From Hansfordia pulvinata (lineage: Eukaryota > Ascomycota > Sordariomycetes > Xylariales), in NCBI GenBank assembly GCA_006538405.1, contig BJKQ01000006.1, positions 1,387,001-1,451,000 of the forward strand: DNA of 64,000 nucleotides, written 5' to 3'. Of the stretch, positions 12,172 through 22,784 are shown in pieces. The notes under the pieces are model-generated. The model ran no database searches. It saw only the letters and a list, made by a program, of their open reading frames with translations, and was not told the DNA's origin. Positions within the stretch are counted from its first letter, which is position 1. Each line of letters begins with the position of its first letter. Position numbers and translations under genes: made by a program.

Positions 12172-13398
12172 AACTCACCTCGGATTCCGAAGGACAAAGA
12201 CGACAACGTCTGAGAAGGTGTAAAGGAGGCGCGGGTAGAGCTGGGTGACGGCAAACTCGCGCTGCTTTTTCTCGGGCGCGTCGGCCCAGGCGATGTCGTG
12301 CCTGGTGCTGTGCCTCGACAGGCGCGACTTGTCTTTAGGGTGGGAGAAGGAGGAGGATGAGGAGGAGGAGGACGACGAGGAAGAGTCTCGGCTAGAGCCG
12401 GTAGACGTGCCGCCGTGCTCGCCCGCCCCCGTGGTGCCGCTGGTGGTGGTGCTGGTGGTGGTTGTCGTCGACGTCAACATCCTGTGCCTCAGCCCCCTCG
12501 GCGTGGCCTCGCCGCCGTCGAGGCCCTCGCAGTCGGCGTACAGCAGCGGCGCGCGGGTGGCGTAGTGGGCCGGGTCGGCGTAGAGGTGGACGCCGCCGGT
12601 GGTGGGCACGTAGTCGTTGCCGGACGAGGTCACTGGGGAGGGGAACTCGGCTCGGAGTCGGTGCCGCCGCCGCCGCCGCCGCCGAGGCCGTTCTTAGGGG
12701 GCTGCGGTCGCGTAGCCGCCAGCTGGCGCTCGATGAGCATCTTGATCAACGTGCTCTTGCCGGCCCCTTTTTTGGGTGGTCGGGGAGAGGGGGAGGTCTT
12801 GCGTGTCAGCCATCTGTCTCTCTCTCTTTCTCTGATACTGCTATATAGGAACATATGGGAAGTGTGAGTACAAGTCATTGTGCTTACCTGTCTGCCCGAC
12901 AAACGAGACGAGCTGCGGGTACCTGTTGCCGCCGACGAGGCCGGCCGCCGCCGCGGCGCCGCCGCTCTCCCGCATGAGGGCGGCGAAGCGCCCGTAGTCA
13001 TGGAGGACGGGCTGCTGCTGCTGATGCTGCTGCTGATGCTGCTCCTCCTGTTGCTTGTGGTGATGGTGGCCACTCTCGACGCCGAACCAGCTGGTCCTGT
13101 CGTCGTCCTCGCGGAGCTCGCGCTCGTGGTCGCGCTCGGCGGTGCGGCCGCCGGGCGGCGGCTCGAGGATGCGGCGCAGGTAGGCGACAACGCGCGGGTC
13201 GGCCTTCTCGTGCGGGCGGCCGCCGAGGCCCCGGGCGCCCGGGCGGTGCAGGAAGAAGGCGTCCCAGCAGGGGCTCGCGCAGAAGGCGCTGCTGCCGCAC
13301 TGGACGCACGTCACCTTGGGCCTGTCGTCGTCGGCGTCGGCGTGGCCGCAGATGACGCACGCTTCTGCCGCTGCCTCCGCGGGTGGCTGGTCGGTCAT
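8260..13398 (-). CDS. Giant Cys-rich/P-loop GTPase-like/RING/patatin-like phospholipase protein (two apparent 1-base deletions)
   Basis: Minus-strand exons: 13398-12888, 12766-12179, 11990-11257, 11159-10478, 10408-10302, 10216-9879, 9832-9772, 9704-9067, 8999-8646, 8579-8260. The spliced length plus two missing bases gives about 1,444 residues. Domains in order: a Cys-rich zinc-binding-like segment (Cys 14, 17, 31, 34, 40, 44); a Gln-rich linker; a P-loop module with GQTGAGKST (168-176), DCEG (249-252) and NATD (402-405); a RING-type finger starting CFSC (763-766) with CGHILCHPC; then a patatin domain with LSLDGGGARG (about 835-844), VGTGTG (872-877) and EDGA (1032-1035). The nucleophile position, normally Ser in GTSTG, reads Gly. 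Frame breaks lie in a GGC repeat near 12663-12684 and at the exon 4/5 join. Patatins cleave lipid acyl esters; RING and P-loop modules suggest signalling, as in fungal NLR-like proteins. Function is inferred, not shown. Confidence 0.8.
12098..12169. repeat. Compound (GA)n/G18/(GA)n tract inside a patatin-gene intron
   Basis: A GA stretch, about 18 G residues (12113-12130) and about 18 further GA units lie entirely inside the predicted intron 12178-11991. On the coding strand they read as a pyrimidine tract. Confidence 0.9.
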
Positions 13399-14569
13399 CT
13401 TGGGAGCATAGGCGGTGAGTTTACCTGTGGGTTAGGGGGGGAAAGGAAATCCGTGACGGGTTCGATTCTCTTGGGATGTTTGGAAGGATGTCTGGTGTCT
13501 CTCGCGCCTTTTACGTGTTTCTTCTAGCCACTGGGATACCCCGTTGTCCAAGGTGAGTGAGTCGAAGCAGAGGTCTGAAGGAGACGCTGTCGATGAAGGC
13601 TTCACGCCGCTGAGAGTTACCTGTTCACTGCCTATACGGACGACAGCTTCTCAAATCCGGCTGGCTGGGATACACCACCACGCAAGAGGACCCCGACCAC
13701 CACAGCCTGACAGCCTGACTGACAGCTTGACGACCCCGCCAGCCTTCAGGTGGATGTGCTGGAGACCATCCCGATGGTGCGTATGCACCTACAGTTGCTC
13801 GTACATGTAGCGTCGGCGAGCGCCAATGACAGGTCCCCGACGAAGCGAGCCGACCGCTTGCTGGGCCCCCGCTGCGGGTCTTGAGGGGGGGCCGCTTGCT
13901 CTCGAACAGAATAGTCCTGCCAGCTGACTGCCCTGCCGTCATCCTGCGCGCGCTGCTCTCTGGTGGGATTAGTTGATGATCGGCGGCTGCCCTGTAAGTT
14001 ATTTATATCACGGCTGAGCTCGGCTGTGGGAGGGGGGGGGGTTATAGAGCCCGACGTGCCGGAGCGTGGAATGGTCCTCGTTTGCGAGTGGCGACACCCA
14101 CTGGTCAGTGGGCTTATTCTAGTCGTTCAAAGAGTATAAGGGCCGCTCTGTTCCATACGAGTGGTGCCGTTGAAATGACAACCTATAGAGTTGCTTTGTT
14201 CCTCGACCAATGGAGACGCGCCCTATTGTTTACGTAAGGCATAGATTGACGGACATGGCATGGCTTCCGCCTGCTTCCCGTGGCTTCCCAGCAGCCGGGA
14301 TGGGTGGACTGACTCTATAAGTCTTAGTTTTCACCTACTTGAGAGTATCCCTCGCGTTGCGCCGCCTGTAGATGAACGTGCCCACAGTAAGTAGACTCCG
14401 CATCTATTCAAGACGTTTGCGTACCCTGACGCCATGCCGTCCATCAAACTTGCACAGTGCCGCTGGCCTCTCTGCTTGCTTGCCCCGGACACCAACAGCG
14501 AGGAGGCAGACTGTTTTAAGAATGAGGGCCCGAGAGGCCCCTTCCTGCAGAGACGCGCATTCGACCGAC
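13399..14569. other. Intergenic region between patatin and Zn2Cys6 genes
   Basis: This is the 5' flank of the patatin gene and the 3' flank of the transcription factor. It contains a short G run near 14031-14040 and a TATTTATATC element near 13999. A GGTTCGATTC word near 13454 resembles a tRNA B box but has no matching A box or cloverleaf. No gene is supported. Confidence 0.45.
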
Positions 14570-16228
14570 TCAACCAGAGGGACCGAGCCCAGAAAGCCCG
14601 ACGACCCTTTCCAACTCCTCAAGACAGGCCCCTGCGTGCGTGCTGTTAGCAGCCCGAGAAAGCAACCCAATCGACCTACCTACCACTCGCCACTAGTTAG
14701 ACGGAAGGACACTCACGGCTGGACACCCACCGCTTGCTGAAGGTCTGCAGAATGAACCGCAGGACCTCGACATCCTGCGGCCTTAACATCTGCGCCCCCT
14801 CCCTCTCCCCCTCCCCCTCCCCCTCCCCCTCCTCCGCCGCCAGGAGGCGCACGAAGAGCGAGGCGGTCCGCGTGATGGACACGACGGCCGTGAGCGAGAT
14901 GCCGTCCGCCGGGAGGTCCATGTCATCATCCGCCTCCTCCTCCTCCTCCTCCTCCTCCTCCGCCGCCCGGTGGTCGCCGGCGCGCGAGGGACGGCGGCGC
15001 AGCAGGTGGGCCGACTCGAGGTGGACGTCGCGGACCATGCGGACCATGGACGCGCGCTGCAGCTTGTCCCGCGGGCCGTCGCCGCCGCCGCCGCCGCCGC
15101 CGGTCGTCCCTCCGTGCTGTCGTTGTTGTTGTTGTTGTTGTTCACCTTTTTCTTGTTCTTCTTCTCGAATGGCCTTATGGTGCGCGGTCTGCAGGAGGAA
15201 TAGAGCGCTGTTTTTTTGGGGCCCCGAAGATAAAAAGAGGCGAGGGGAGGAGGGGGCGGTTAGTTTTGCATGTAAGATGAGGCATAGATCGATTTTCTTG
15301 GAAAGGGGGAGAGAGAGAGAGAGAGGAGAGACTGGGGAAGGAGAAAGAAAAAAGAAAAAAGAAAAAAAGGAAAAGAAAGAAAGAAAGAAAGGAACACTCA
15401 CCTGACGGCCAGACTGGTCGACTCGCAGAAGACGCGGACCTCGGGCGCCGTCTTGGGCGCGTTGAGAAGGTCGTGCAGCGCCGTCTCGACCCGGGCGTAC
15501 ACCTGCTCGTAGTAAGAGGAGTAGCCGCTCGACCCGGGCTCCTCGAGGCGGCGGCGGGGGTCGGCCGAGTAAGTGATGGCCGGGCCGACGGCGAGGGCCG
15601 TCCGGGCGGTGATGCGGAGCCGCTGGTGGACGTCACCGCCGCCGCCGCCGTCATCGGGGCTGCCCCCCCGGGCCGGCAGCGCCCACCGGAAGCCGGACGC
15701 CTCCGGGTCGTGCGGCAGGAGGAGCGGGACGCTGCCGTCGGCGGCGGACAGTGCTATGGTTCTAGAAGAATTCCGAGGGGAGGGGCAGTCAGTCAGCACC
15801 ATATGTGAGACCCCTTTTTCCCCCCCCAAACCATGGCCTCTCTCTCGCAAAGTGTGGGACGCTTTCTTCTCACCGGTCCAGGATGACAATGGCGCAGCGG
15901 CACCTGGCCATGTCCGTGGTGGCAGCGCCGTCGTCGCATCTCGCGAGCGACGCCTCCTCCTCCTCCTCCTCCTCCTCGTCGAGATCGGGGTCGCCGTCGC
16001 CGCCCCGCCGGTCCGCCGCGCGATCGAGCAGCCGCGCCGTGGCCAGGCAGGAGGCCAGCGTCACGTGGGCCTGCCGCGGCATGCCCTGCCCGCACTCGTA
16101 GTAGGCGAGCAGCAGGCCGGCCTGGGCGAGGGGGACCCGTCGCGGGTGGCGCGCGGCCCGGAGCGCCAGCGTGCCCTTGGCGGCCGCGTGCGCCCGGCTG
16201 CTGCTGCTGCTGCTGCTGCTGCTGCGCA

Positions 16229-16259
<31 letters not shown>

Positions 16260-17005
16260 GCGATGGTCCCGGGCGCAGGGCGTGCGGGTCACCAGGTACG
16301 CGGCCCAGAGCAGGACGCCCAGCTCCGGGGCGGTGGTGGTGGTGGTGTCCTCGGGAGGTCCCTGGAGCTGCGCGCGGAGGAGGCCGATGTCGAGGATGGG
16401 GAAGCGGAGGTGGACGGTCGAGGAGAAGCGCTCCAGCACGCTGGCTACCGTCGTGTTGCCGGCCTCGAGAGTCCTGGAGATCAAACTTAGCAAGCTCGTG
16501 TCGGCGGCGAGAGGAGGGCCATCGCCATCACCCTCGTCGTCGCCGTCGTCCATGGCGGCAGCCGCCTGCAGTAGCGTCGACGCTCCGTGCGGCGAGAGGT
16601 CCGGAGGACAGTCAGGGCACGAGGAGCGGCACTCCCATAGGGGCGGCTTGGGAGCCGCCGCCTCCTCCGGGCTGCCGGCGCCGTGGTCGCGGTCCCAGTC
16701 GCGTTGGACGTTCGCCGTCCGGGGGTATTCGTACTGGCAGACGAAGCCTTTGCTGGGAGAGCGTTGGTAAGGGGGGACGGGAGCAAGGACTGCCGAGAGA
16801 GAGAGAGAGAGAGAGAGAGACAGAAAGACAGAGCCGGGATCCGGGCACCGGGCAAGGCCACTCACGAGGAGCATCTCGAGCAGCGGGGGAGCTTCTTGTC
16901 GCAGCTCTGCTTGCGGCGGCGGCATGAGCGGCAGACAAAGTTGGACTTGAGATCGACGAGGACGCCCTGGACCGTCATCTGGGGGTGGGCCGACGGGGGC
17001 TTCAT
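14570..17005 (-). CDS. Zn(II)2Cys6 fungal transcription factor (one apparent 1-base deletion)
   Basis: Predicted minus-strand exons 17005-16866, 16752-15874, 15761-15402, 15188-14717 and 14631-14570 give about 637 residues once one missing base is allowed for. The N-terminal binuclear zinc cluster has all six Cys: CRSC, then QSC, PRC, SRC and GFVC. Intron 1 splits the cluster just before its sixth Cys. The middle region contains a fungal-specific regulatory block (about LLLAYYECGQG) typical of this class. The protein carries long Thr, Ser, Glu, Gly and Gln runs. Exon 3 ends in phase 2, but exon 4 is open in the conserved frame only from phase 0, which points to a lost base in the GGC run near 15066-15100. 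The small last exon was chosen because GTGAGT follows Ser-Ser at 14717 and the joined frame stops cleanly. It is divergent from the epimerase at 18105, which it may regulate (inference). Confidence 0.8.
16795..16820. repeat. (GA)13 microsatellite in intron 1 of the Zn2Cys6 gene
   Basis: A perfect GA dinucleotide tract that reads as CT on the gene's strand, upstream of the 3' splice site at 16753. Confidence 0.9.
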
Positions 17006-17550
17006 TGCTCGAGCCGCCCCTGGCCGCCAAGTCGAATGTATGAGGCTGTACTCGTAAGCGTAAGGGTCGTTCTCGAGGAGGGTTGGTGTGGTGATGATCC
17101 CGGAAGCGTCGGCCGATGCAGGCAGGACCAGGACAGACAGGCCAAGCTGATAAGGCACTCGTATTCTTCCGGACTATAGCCAGAGCAAAGATGAGAAGCC
17201 GTAGTAGGCATCTATCTATCTACCTGCCCGAAGCAAGTGGGATCCGCGACATGAGTCAGCCGTCTGTCACGTGTTATAACCGCCTCCCTCCCTGTCTTGG
17301 AACTATTGTCAATTACTCGTACTCCTACGCGTACCTAATGTAGAGAAGAATAGGTCAGGTACTCGTGCCTAAGGTAGCTGACGGGCATGCTGTATGGATT
17401 AATAATACTCGTAAGCCGGCCCCGTTGGCGGCGGCACAAGCGTCGGCCGATGCATGGATGGCTCCATACTCGGTAGTCTGTCATCAGTCATCAGTCAAAG
17501 ACCCCGGCACGCCACGCCAGTCTGTGGATCGTCCCCTGGATCGTCTCGTC

Positions 17551-17605
17551 TTCTGAGCTGTCGGCCGATGCATACGATCTTCTGAGCTGTCGGCCGATGC
17601 ATACG
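17551..17605. repeat. 29-bp direct duplication carrying the CGGCCG element
   Basis: The segment TTCTGAGCTGTCGGCCGATG followed by CATACG at 17551-17576 recurs at 17580-17605, with a 29-bp period. Both copies keep the palindromic TCGGCCGA core. Confidence 0.85.
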
Positions 17606-17876
17606 GGTATACTCGTATGCATACCGCCACCACCAAACTACAGCTCGGGCCATAGTCGGCGCCCCGTTGCGGACGTCTCACAGATGCCTCGCGACGCTCG
17701 CTCACTTACACAGGCTTCCACCCACCATGAGAGTCTCGCTCGCCGTCATAGGCCTGGAGCGTGGTGGCTGGGCTCGAGGCCCCGACGCTGAGCAAGCCTC
17801 GACGTTCCAGGGCTTACAGATGTCTCTTGTGGACTCACGACGTGCGATACAGCCGCTGCACAGCGATTCAAGTAGG

Positions 17877-17886
17877 TATAAATATA
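17877..17886 (+). promoter_or_regulatory. TATA box candidate for the epimerase gene
   Basis: TATAAATATA lies 219 nt before the ATG at 18105, in the correct orientation. A C16 tract (18044-18059) falls in the predicted leader between it and the start. Confidence 0.5.
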
Positions 17887-18104
17887 CCCAGGTGCCTCTC
17901 CGCCCAGAGCATCACGACGACACTCTCCAGACTCACCCAGGCCTCCAGCCAACCTTGGACCGCAGACAGATTATTCCCCAAGCCGACACTTTTCTCTACA
18001 AACGTCTTTCCAGCTGTTCTTGTTGTTTTCCTTGTCTCCCCCACCCCCCCCCCCCCCCCTTCCTTCAAGAAGAACTATCCCCCTTCGCAGACCTCGAACC
18101 AAAA

Positions 18105-18508
18105 ATGCACGTCTTCGTCACGGGCGGCACGGGCTTCATAGGCCGCGCCGTGATCCGCGAGCTGCTGGGCGCCGGGCACTCGGTCCGGGCCCTGGCGCGG
18201 ACGCCCGCCGCGGCCGACGCCCTGCGCGCCGCCGGCGCCGAGCCCTTCGCGGCGACCTGCTGGACCCGGAGTCCCTGGCTCGCGGGATCGTCTCCGGCGG
18301 CAACGATGGTGGTGGCGGTGGTGACGGTGATGGTGACGGTGACGCGGCGGCGGCGGCGAAGGCAGTAGTAGACGGGGTCATCCACCTGGCCTTTGTGCAC
18401 GACTTCGCGCAGGACCCGGCGGGGCCGACGGAGGTGGACCGCCGCGCCGTCGAGGCCATGGCGCGGGCGCTGCTCCGCACCGGCAGCAGCAGCAGCAGCG
18501 GCGGCGGC

Positions 18509-18545
<37 letters not shown>

Positions 18546-19257
18546 GGGGGGCGACCAGGGCGGCCGGGAGGGCGAAGCCGCTGGTCGCGGCCACGGGGAC
18601 GCTGTCGCTGCGGCACGGGCAGCTGGCGACGGAGCGCGGCGCGGCGTTCCAGGAGGACGGCCCCTGTCGCACCGGGTCGCGACCTCGAGGCTGCTGAGCG
18701 ACGTGTCGTCCTCGTCCTCGTCCTCCACCACCTTCGGGGTCGGCAGTGAAGAAGGGGCGGCGGCGGCGGCGGTGCGCGGGATCGACGTGCGAGTCAGCGC
18801 GGTGGTGCACGACGTGGGCGACTGGGCGTTTGTGCCCTCGCTCATGGCGGCGTCGCGGCGCAACGGCTTCGTGGCGCGCGTCGGCGAGGGCCGCAACCGG
18901 TGGCCCGCCGTGCACCGCGGGGACATCGCGGCGCTGTTCCGCCTGGCGCTGGAGAAAGGGGCCGAGGGCGAGGGCCAGGGCGAGGGCGGGAATCACCACG
19001 TGGCCTACCACGCCGTCGCCGAGGAAGGGGTCCCCTTCCGGGACATCGCGGGGGCCATGGGCCGCAAGCTGGGGCTGCCCGTCCGCGCCGTGACCGCCGC
19101 CGAGGCCGAGGCGCTGCTGGGCCCGTGGTTCGGCCACGCCGTGTCCATCGACAACCCCGTCTCGAGCGCGTGGACGCAGCGGCAGCTGGGCTGGCGGCCG
19201 GCGGGCATCGGGCTGCTTCAGGACATTGAGGAGAACTATCCTGCTCCTCCTGCTTAG
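18105..19257 (+). CDS. NAD(P)-dependent epimerase/dehydratase, atypical SDR (two apparent 1-base deletions)
   Basis: A single exon starts at 18105 (aaaaATGcac) and stops at TAG 19255-19257. The frame breaks twice: at 18248-18254, where the conserved [12 protein letters not shown] needs one more base, and at the CCCC run 18661-18664. Adding one base at each gives 384 residues. The N-terminus [17 protein letters not shown] is an extended-SDR dinucleotide fold. Later come [39 protein letters not shown] and LGWRP near the C-terminus, all marks of the NAD-epimerase-like atypical SDR family, whose substrates are mostly unknown. A poly-Gly/poly-Ser insertion (about 18481-18546) and a short Asp/Gly run interrupt the core. 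The gene is divergent from the Zn2Cys6 factor and shares its promoter. Both breaks look like sequencing losses rather than true mutations, but this is not proven. Confidence 0.82.
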
Positions 19258-20030
19258 CAGAGTGGTTTCTCGTTTTTTTTTTTTTTACCTTTTTTCCGTT
19301 TCTGTGTTTACTTCCTTTTTGCGTCCTGTTCTCTCAGAGTGGCTGCTCACATGAATGTGGTGCCCGTCCTCACATGGGTCCGTTCCCGGTCACTCATGTT
19401 TTAAGGAGCTCTCCATGTGTCTACCATTATCCTCAGTGGGCACTTACTACCTACCTAGGTTCTAACCACAAATATGAAGAATCAAAGTTGCGTACCTGAA
19501 CCGTTGCCGCCACCTTTACGTTAGCCCCCACTTCATCTGGCAATTCAGAGTTGTCCTGCCCCGAAGATCCACTGCCGGCCAGGCCACCGCCACGTTGTGT
19601 ACGCACGTACGTTACTGACAGATGTGCGAGGGTGGCGAGGCCCAGTCAATTAACTTTGCCAGGGACCTGCGCGAGTTTTTTTTCTGCCCAACTACACTGT
19701 AGCAGGCGAGGCCGGACTCCAGCAGACAGGCTTCGGCGGCCACAGATGACAGGCCTCCCGTGTATAATTATAATTAGCAAGCCCACCGCCGCGTGAAAAC
19801 TCGACTTGGCCTCTCGCTCGGCAGCAGCCAGTTCGCCACCACACCACACCGCAATGGAGCCCGGAGTGCGAGGTCTCAGAGGCTCCCGGTGGGTGAGAGC
19901 TTCTCTTGTGCTCATCATAAAGATCCCAGAGCGAGGGAGACGCAAGATTTCCTTCAGACAACGCAGGCCTTGGACCACCAAGGAAAAGCAGCCAGGCTCG
20001 TGTCTGTCACACAAAGGCCCAGCCCGATCC
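19258..20030. other. Intergenic region after the epimerase gene
   Basis: A T12 run lies at about 19273-19284 and the region is more AT-rich than its surroundings, as expected for a 3' flank. A CCTACCTAGG element occurs near 19451. The open frame that runs in from 19806 is in phase with the next gene but has no recognisable content upstream of the ATG at 20031. Confidence 0.4.
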
Positions 20031-20900
20031 ATGGCAGCGCCTCTGAGGCATATCGTCCATCTTGTTCTTGTTCTCGTCAGCTTCGTGGTCGCCGAGCACC
20101 CGGAGGTGAGGGCTTTCATCGACGCGAACATCGGCCAGGATGACATGATGGTCGGTGCCAGGAAGGTTGGCCAAGTATGTTCCCCCCGTGTCCTAACCCG
20201 GCCTGACCGGCGAGCCGGGTATCACACCGGCCGGGACCTGGACGCTGATGTAGGATGCGTGCGACAGGAACAAGCCACGGCCTACAACGAGCACCATGTC
20301 GTCACGCCCTCCCGCAACTCAGGCAGCACCAAGCTCGGCAAGGGGACTTATATCGGCCAGTCCTTCCGCACCTACACTCCGCCCGAAGGCCAGGTCATCT
20401 GGTGCGTTCCCCTTCACAGAGAGACACGACGGCCGCCGAAGCAGAAGGAAAACCAGACGAAAAGACTAACCAACTACCCCAACAGGACCTGCGTCATCTG
20501 GGGCCCCAGGTCGGTCCTGGAACCCATCCCCAAGGTCCAGATCGCGGCGGCGGGGAGGAGCGGCTCCCGGACGACGGGCCTCTGGGGGGCCCGGGAGGAG
20601 GAGATCAACAGGGCCGTCAGGAGCGCCCTCCGCAGGGCCGCCCTGCGCCACCCCAGCAGGGCGTCACCGTTCCTCCTCCTGGCGGCCGCCAGGGACCCCG
20701 AGGCGGTGATCAGGATGGGGCCCGCCACCCTGTCCGACCACGTCGGCCGCCGGGTCACCGTGGCGGTCGTGCCGAACGCGCTGCTGCTGGGGGCCACCGC
20801 GCCGCCGCTGGTCCTCAAGGTCATCTGCCGCGAGGACGAGGCCGACTTTGACGGCGTCGCGGTGGACGTCGACTACGGATCGTGGAGGAACGTGTACTGA
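20031..20900 (+). CDS. Hypothetical protein with N-terminal hydrophobic segment
   Basis: I do not recognise this protein. Predicted exons 20031-20174, 20268-20401 and 20486-20900 give 230 residues. Both introns have usable GT-AG ends (93 and 84 nt) and phases agree. The first 20 residues contain a hydrophobic run (IVHLVLVLVSFVVA) compatible with a signal peptide or anchor. The middle has a GKGTYIGQSFRTYTPPEG segment and the C-terminal half is Arg/Ala-rich, ending VDVDYGSWRNVY. The frame is also open without splicing and upstream to 19806, so an unspliced or longer form is possible. A (GT)n tract follows just after the stop codon. Confidence 0.5.
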   Translation: MAAPLRHIVHLVLVLVSFVVAEHPEVRAFIDANIGQDDMMVGARKVGQVCSPRVLTRPDRRAGYHTGRDLDADVGCVRQEQATAYNEHHVVTPSRNSGSTKLGKGTYIGQSFRTYTPPEGQVIWCVPLHRETRRPPKQKENQTKRLTNYPNRTCVIWGPRSVLEPIPKVQIAAAGRSGSRTTGLWGAREEEINRAVRSALRRAALRHPSRASPFLLLAAARDPEAVIRMGPATLSDHVGRRVTVAVVPNALLLGATAPPLVLKVICREDEADFDGVAVDVDYGSWRNVY

Positions 20901-20922
20901 CGACGGCGGTATTGGTGTGCGC

Positions 20923-20953
<31 letters not shown>

Positions 20954-21758
20954 GGTGTGTGTGGGTTGAATTTTACTGGCTCCCGTCGTCCAGCCATTCT
21001 TATATACCTAAGCTACACGTAAAGTCGAGAGGCGAATAGGAAGTATGGCATGCATTTCCGTACAGCGATCGCAGACCGTGCCGGTGATTCCACGACCCAC
21101 AATGTCGACTGTCCAACAACAGAGACAACACCGCACCAGCGAGTCGTGGGGCCGTGTATAAGTGCTCTGGATAGTATTCAAGAGTGGGAGGAGGCAACGA
21201 CGATTGTGACCTCGGCCACACGCCTTTGGCCCCCGCCGGAGAGGAGTCTTTGCTTACATCCCGCAAGAGCGGCGCTCCTTTTTTCCCGCACGTTAGGAAG
21301 CCTCGGCACAGGGGAGGTCCCTGGAACAGGCATCTGAACGTGTTAGCCGACGCGGCGATCGGTGGTCTCCTTCTCCAAATGGACTGCGGGGATATGCTCA
21401 GGATCTCGCGGCATCATTGGCACGCAGCCTTGCCAGCTGACTGAGATGCGCCGGGGTCTGCCTCGTGTGGAGGTTCGGGTCTGTTGTTCGAGGTGTGTAG
21501 GGCTCTCGAGAGGAGAGGAGGGGAGAGGAGGGGGGATGAGGAGGAGAAGGGGATGAAGAGGAGAATGGAATGAGGAGGAGAAGGAGGTGAAGAGGAGAAG
21601 GGACATATCTAGCCAATATTCAAATGGCAACCCTCACGTCCTCGAATTCGACGCATACTGCTGACCTTGTCGCTTGGCCTTTTCTCGGCCTGGTTTGCAA
21701 TACGCCGTTTCCCATACAACGAGCCAGCCAGCCCTGGCCTTCTGCAAGAGCCGTCAGT
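20901..21758. other. Intergenic region with (GT)n tract, upstream of the P450 gene
   Basis: A (GT)n microsatellite lies at about 20929-20964 and a purine-rich GAGGAG stretch at about 21508-21600. The right part should hold the P450 promoter. No further gene is visible. Confidence 0.5.
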
Positions 21759-22739
21759 ATGCTGGCGCATGTACAAGCATCCAACCTAGGCGCAGCCTTG
21801 TTGGTGGTGGCTGGCCTGGCGGTGGCTTACTACGTCTTCGAGAGAGCCCGGTATGACATGCGAGTCCGCCGAATCGGAGGAGTGCGGGCCTTCCAGGTCG
21901 GGAGGGATCCGTTGAGTGGTAAATACCTACCTACCTTTTATATATATGCCTTGCCTCCCTTCTCTCACCTTACCTTGCCTCTCTTACCCGCCTCCTGACC
22001 CCCCTGGTTCCGCGAGCAACCCAACCGTCCCTGCGCCGATGACACTGACGATGCCTCTCTCGAGCAGCGACGCTGTGGCTCGTGGGGACAGCCCGGGCGC
22101 ACATGCAGAACCGGCTGCTGGAGCGGTTCAACGAGCTCGTCGACCTGGCGCCGCGGGAGCGCCCGGACTGCGTCGAGGTGCAGGTCGAGCCCCGGCAGCG
22201 GTACATCCTGACGCGGGACCCGGGCCACGTCAAGACGGTCCTGGCGACCGGCTTCGCGCAGTTCGGCAAGGGCGAGCTGTTCCACCGCCTGTGGGAGCCC
22301 TTCCTCGGCGACGCCATCTTCACCACCGACGGCCGCCGGTGGCAGGCCAGCCGCCACCTGATCCGCCCCATGTTCGCCAGGGACCGCGTCAGCGACCTCG
22401 CCACCTTTGAGCGCGGCTCCCGCGCGCTCCTCCGCAGGCTGCCGCCGTCCGGCCAGACGGTCGACGTCATGGACCTCTTCTACCGCCTGACGCTCGACGT
22501 CACAACCGACTTTCTGCTGGGCGCCAGCATCGGCAGCTTGGACAAGTAGGGCCTTTCCCCCCCGTAGCTACTGGAGACTATATCACGCGGACTGACGCGC
22601 CCGCAGCCCACAGAGCGAGTTTGCCAAGGCCTTCAACGAGGTGCAGAACATCCAGATGCTCATCACCATGCTGGGGTAAGAACTCTCCCTTCCCCCCTCC
22701 TTTCCGAAGGTCTCTTGCGTTGGAAAGCAAAGGAGAAGA

Positions 22740-22784
<45 letters not shown>

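Larger units (their letters stand above)
17006..18104. promoter_or_regulatory. Shared divergent promoter region, Zn2Cys6 factor/epimerase
   Basis: About 1.1 kb separates the two start codons. The 13-mer GTCGGCCGATGCA occurs at 17108-17120, 17442-17454, 17560-17572 and 17589-17601. Its core CGGCCG is two inverted CGG half-sites with no spacer, the triplet favoured by Zn2Cys6 proteins. Three copies extend to GCAT, and two of these to GCATACG. TACTCGTA words occur at 17314, 17406 and 17610. I infer coordinated or feedback regulation of the flanking genes. Confidence 0.6.

Noticed and set aside
13440..13475. GGTTCGATTC resembling a tRNA B box
   Set aside because: No A box or cloverleaf could be drawn around it.
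16171..16770. Long plus-strand frame over the Zn2Cys6 gene
   Set aside because: It is the antisense shadow of trinucleotide-rich coding sequence on the minus strand.
18020..18697. Separate genes inferred from the three frames of the epimerase locus
   Set aside because: The frames form one continuous family alignment, broken only by single-base losses.
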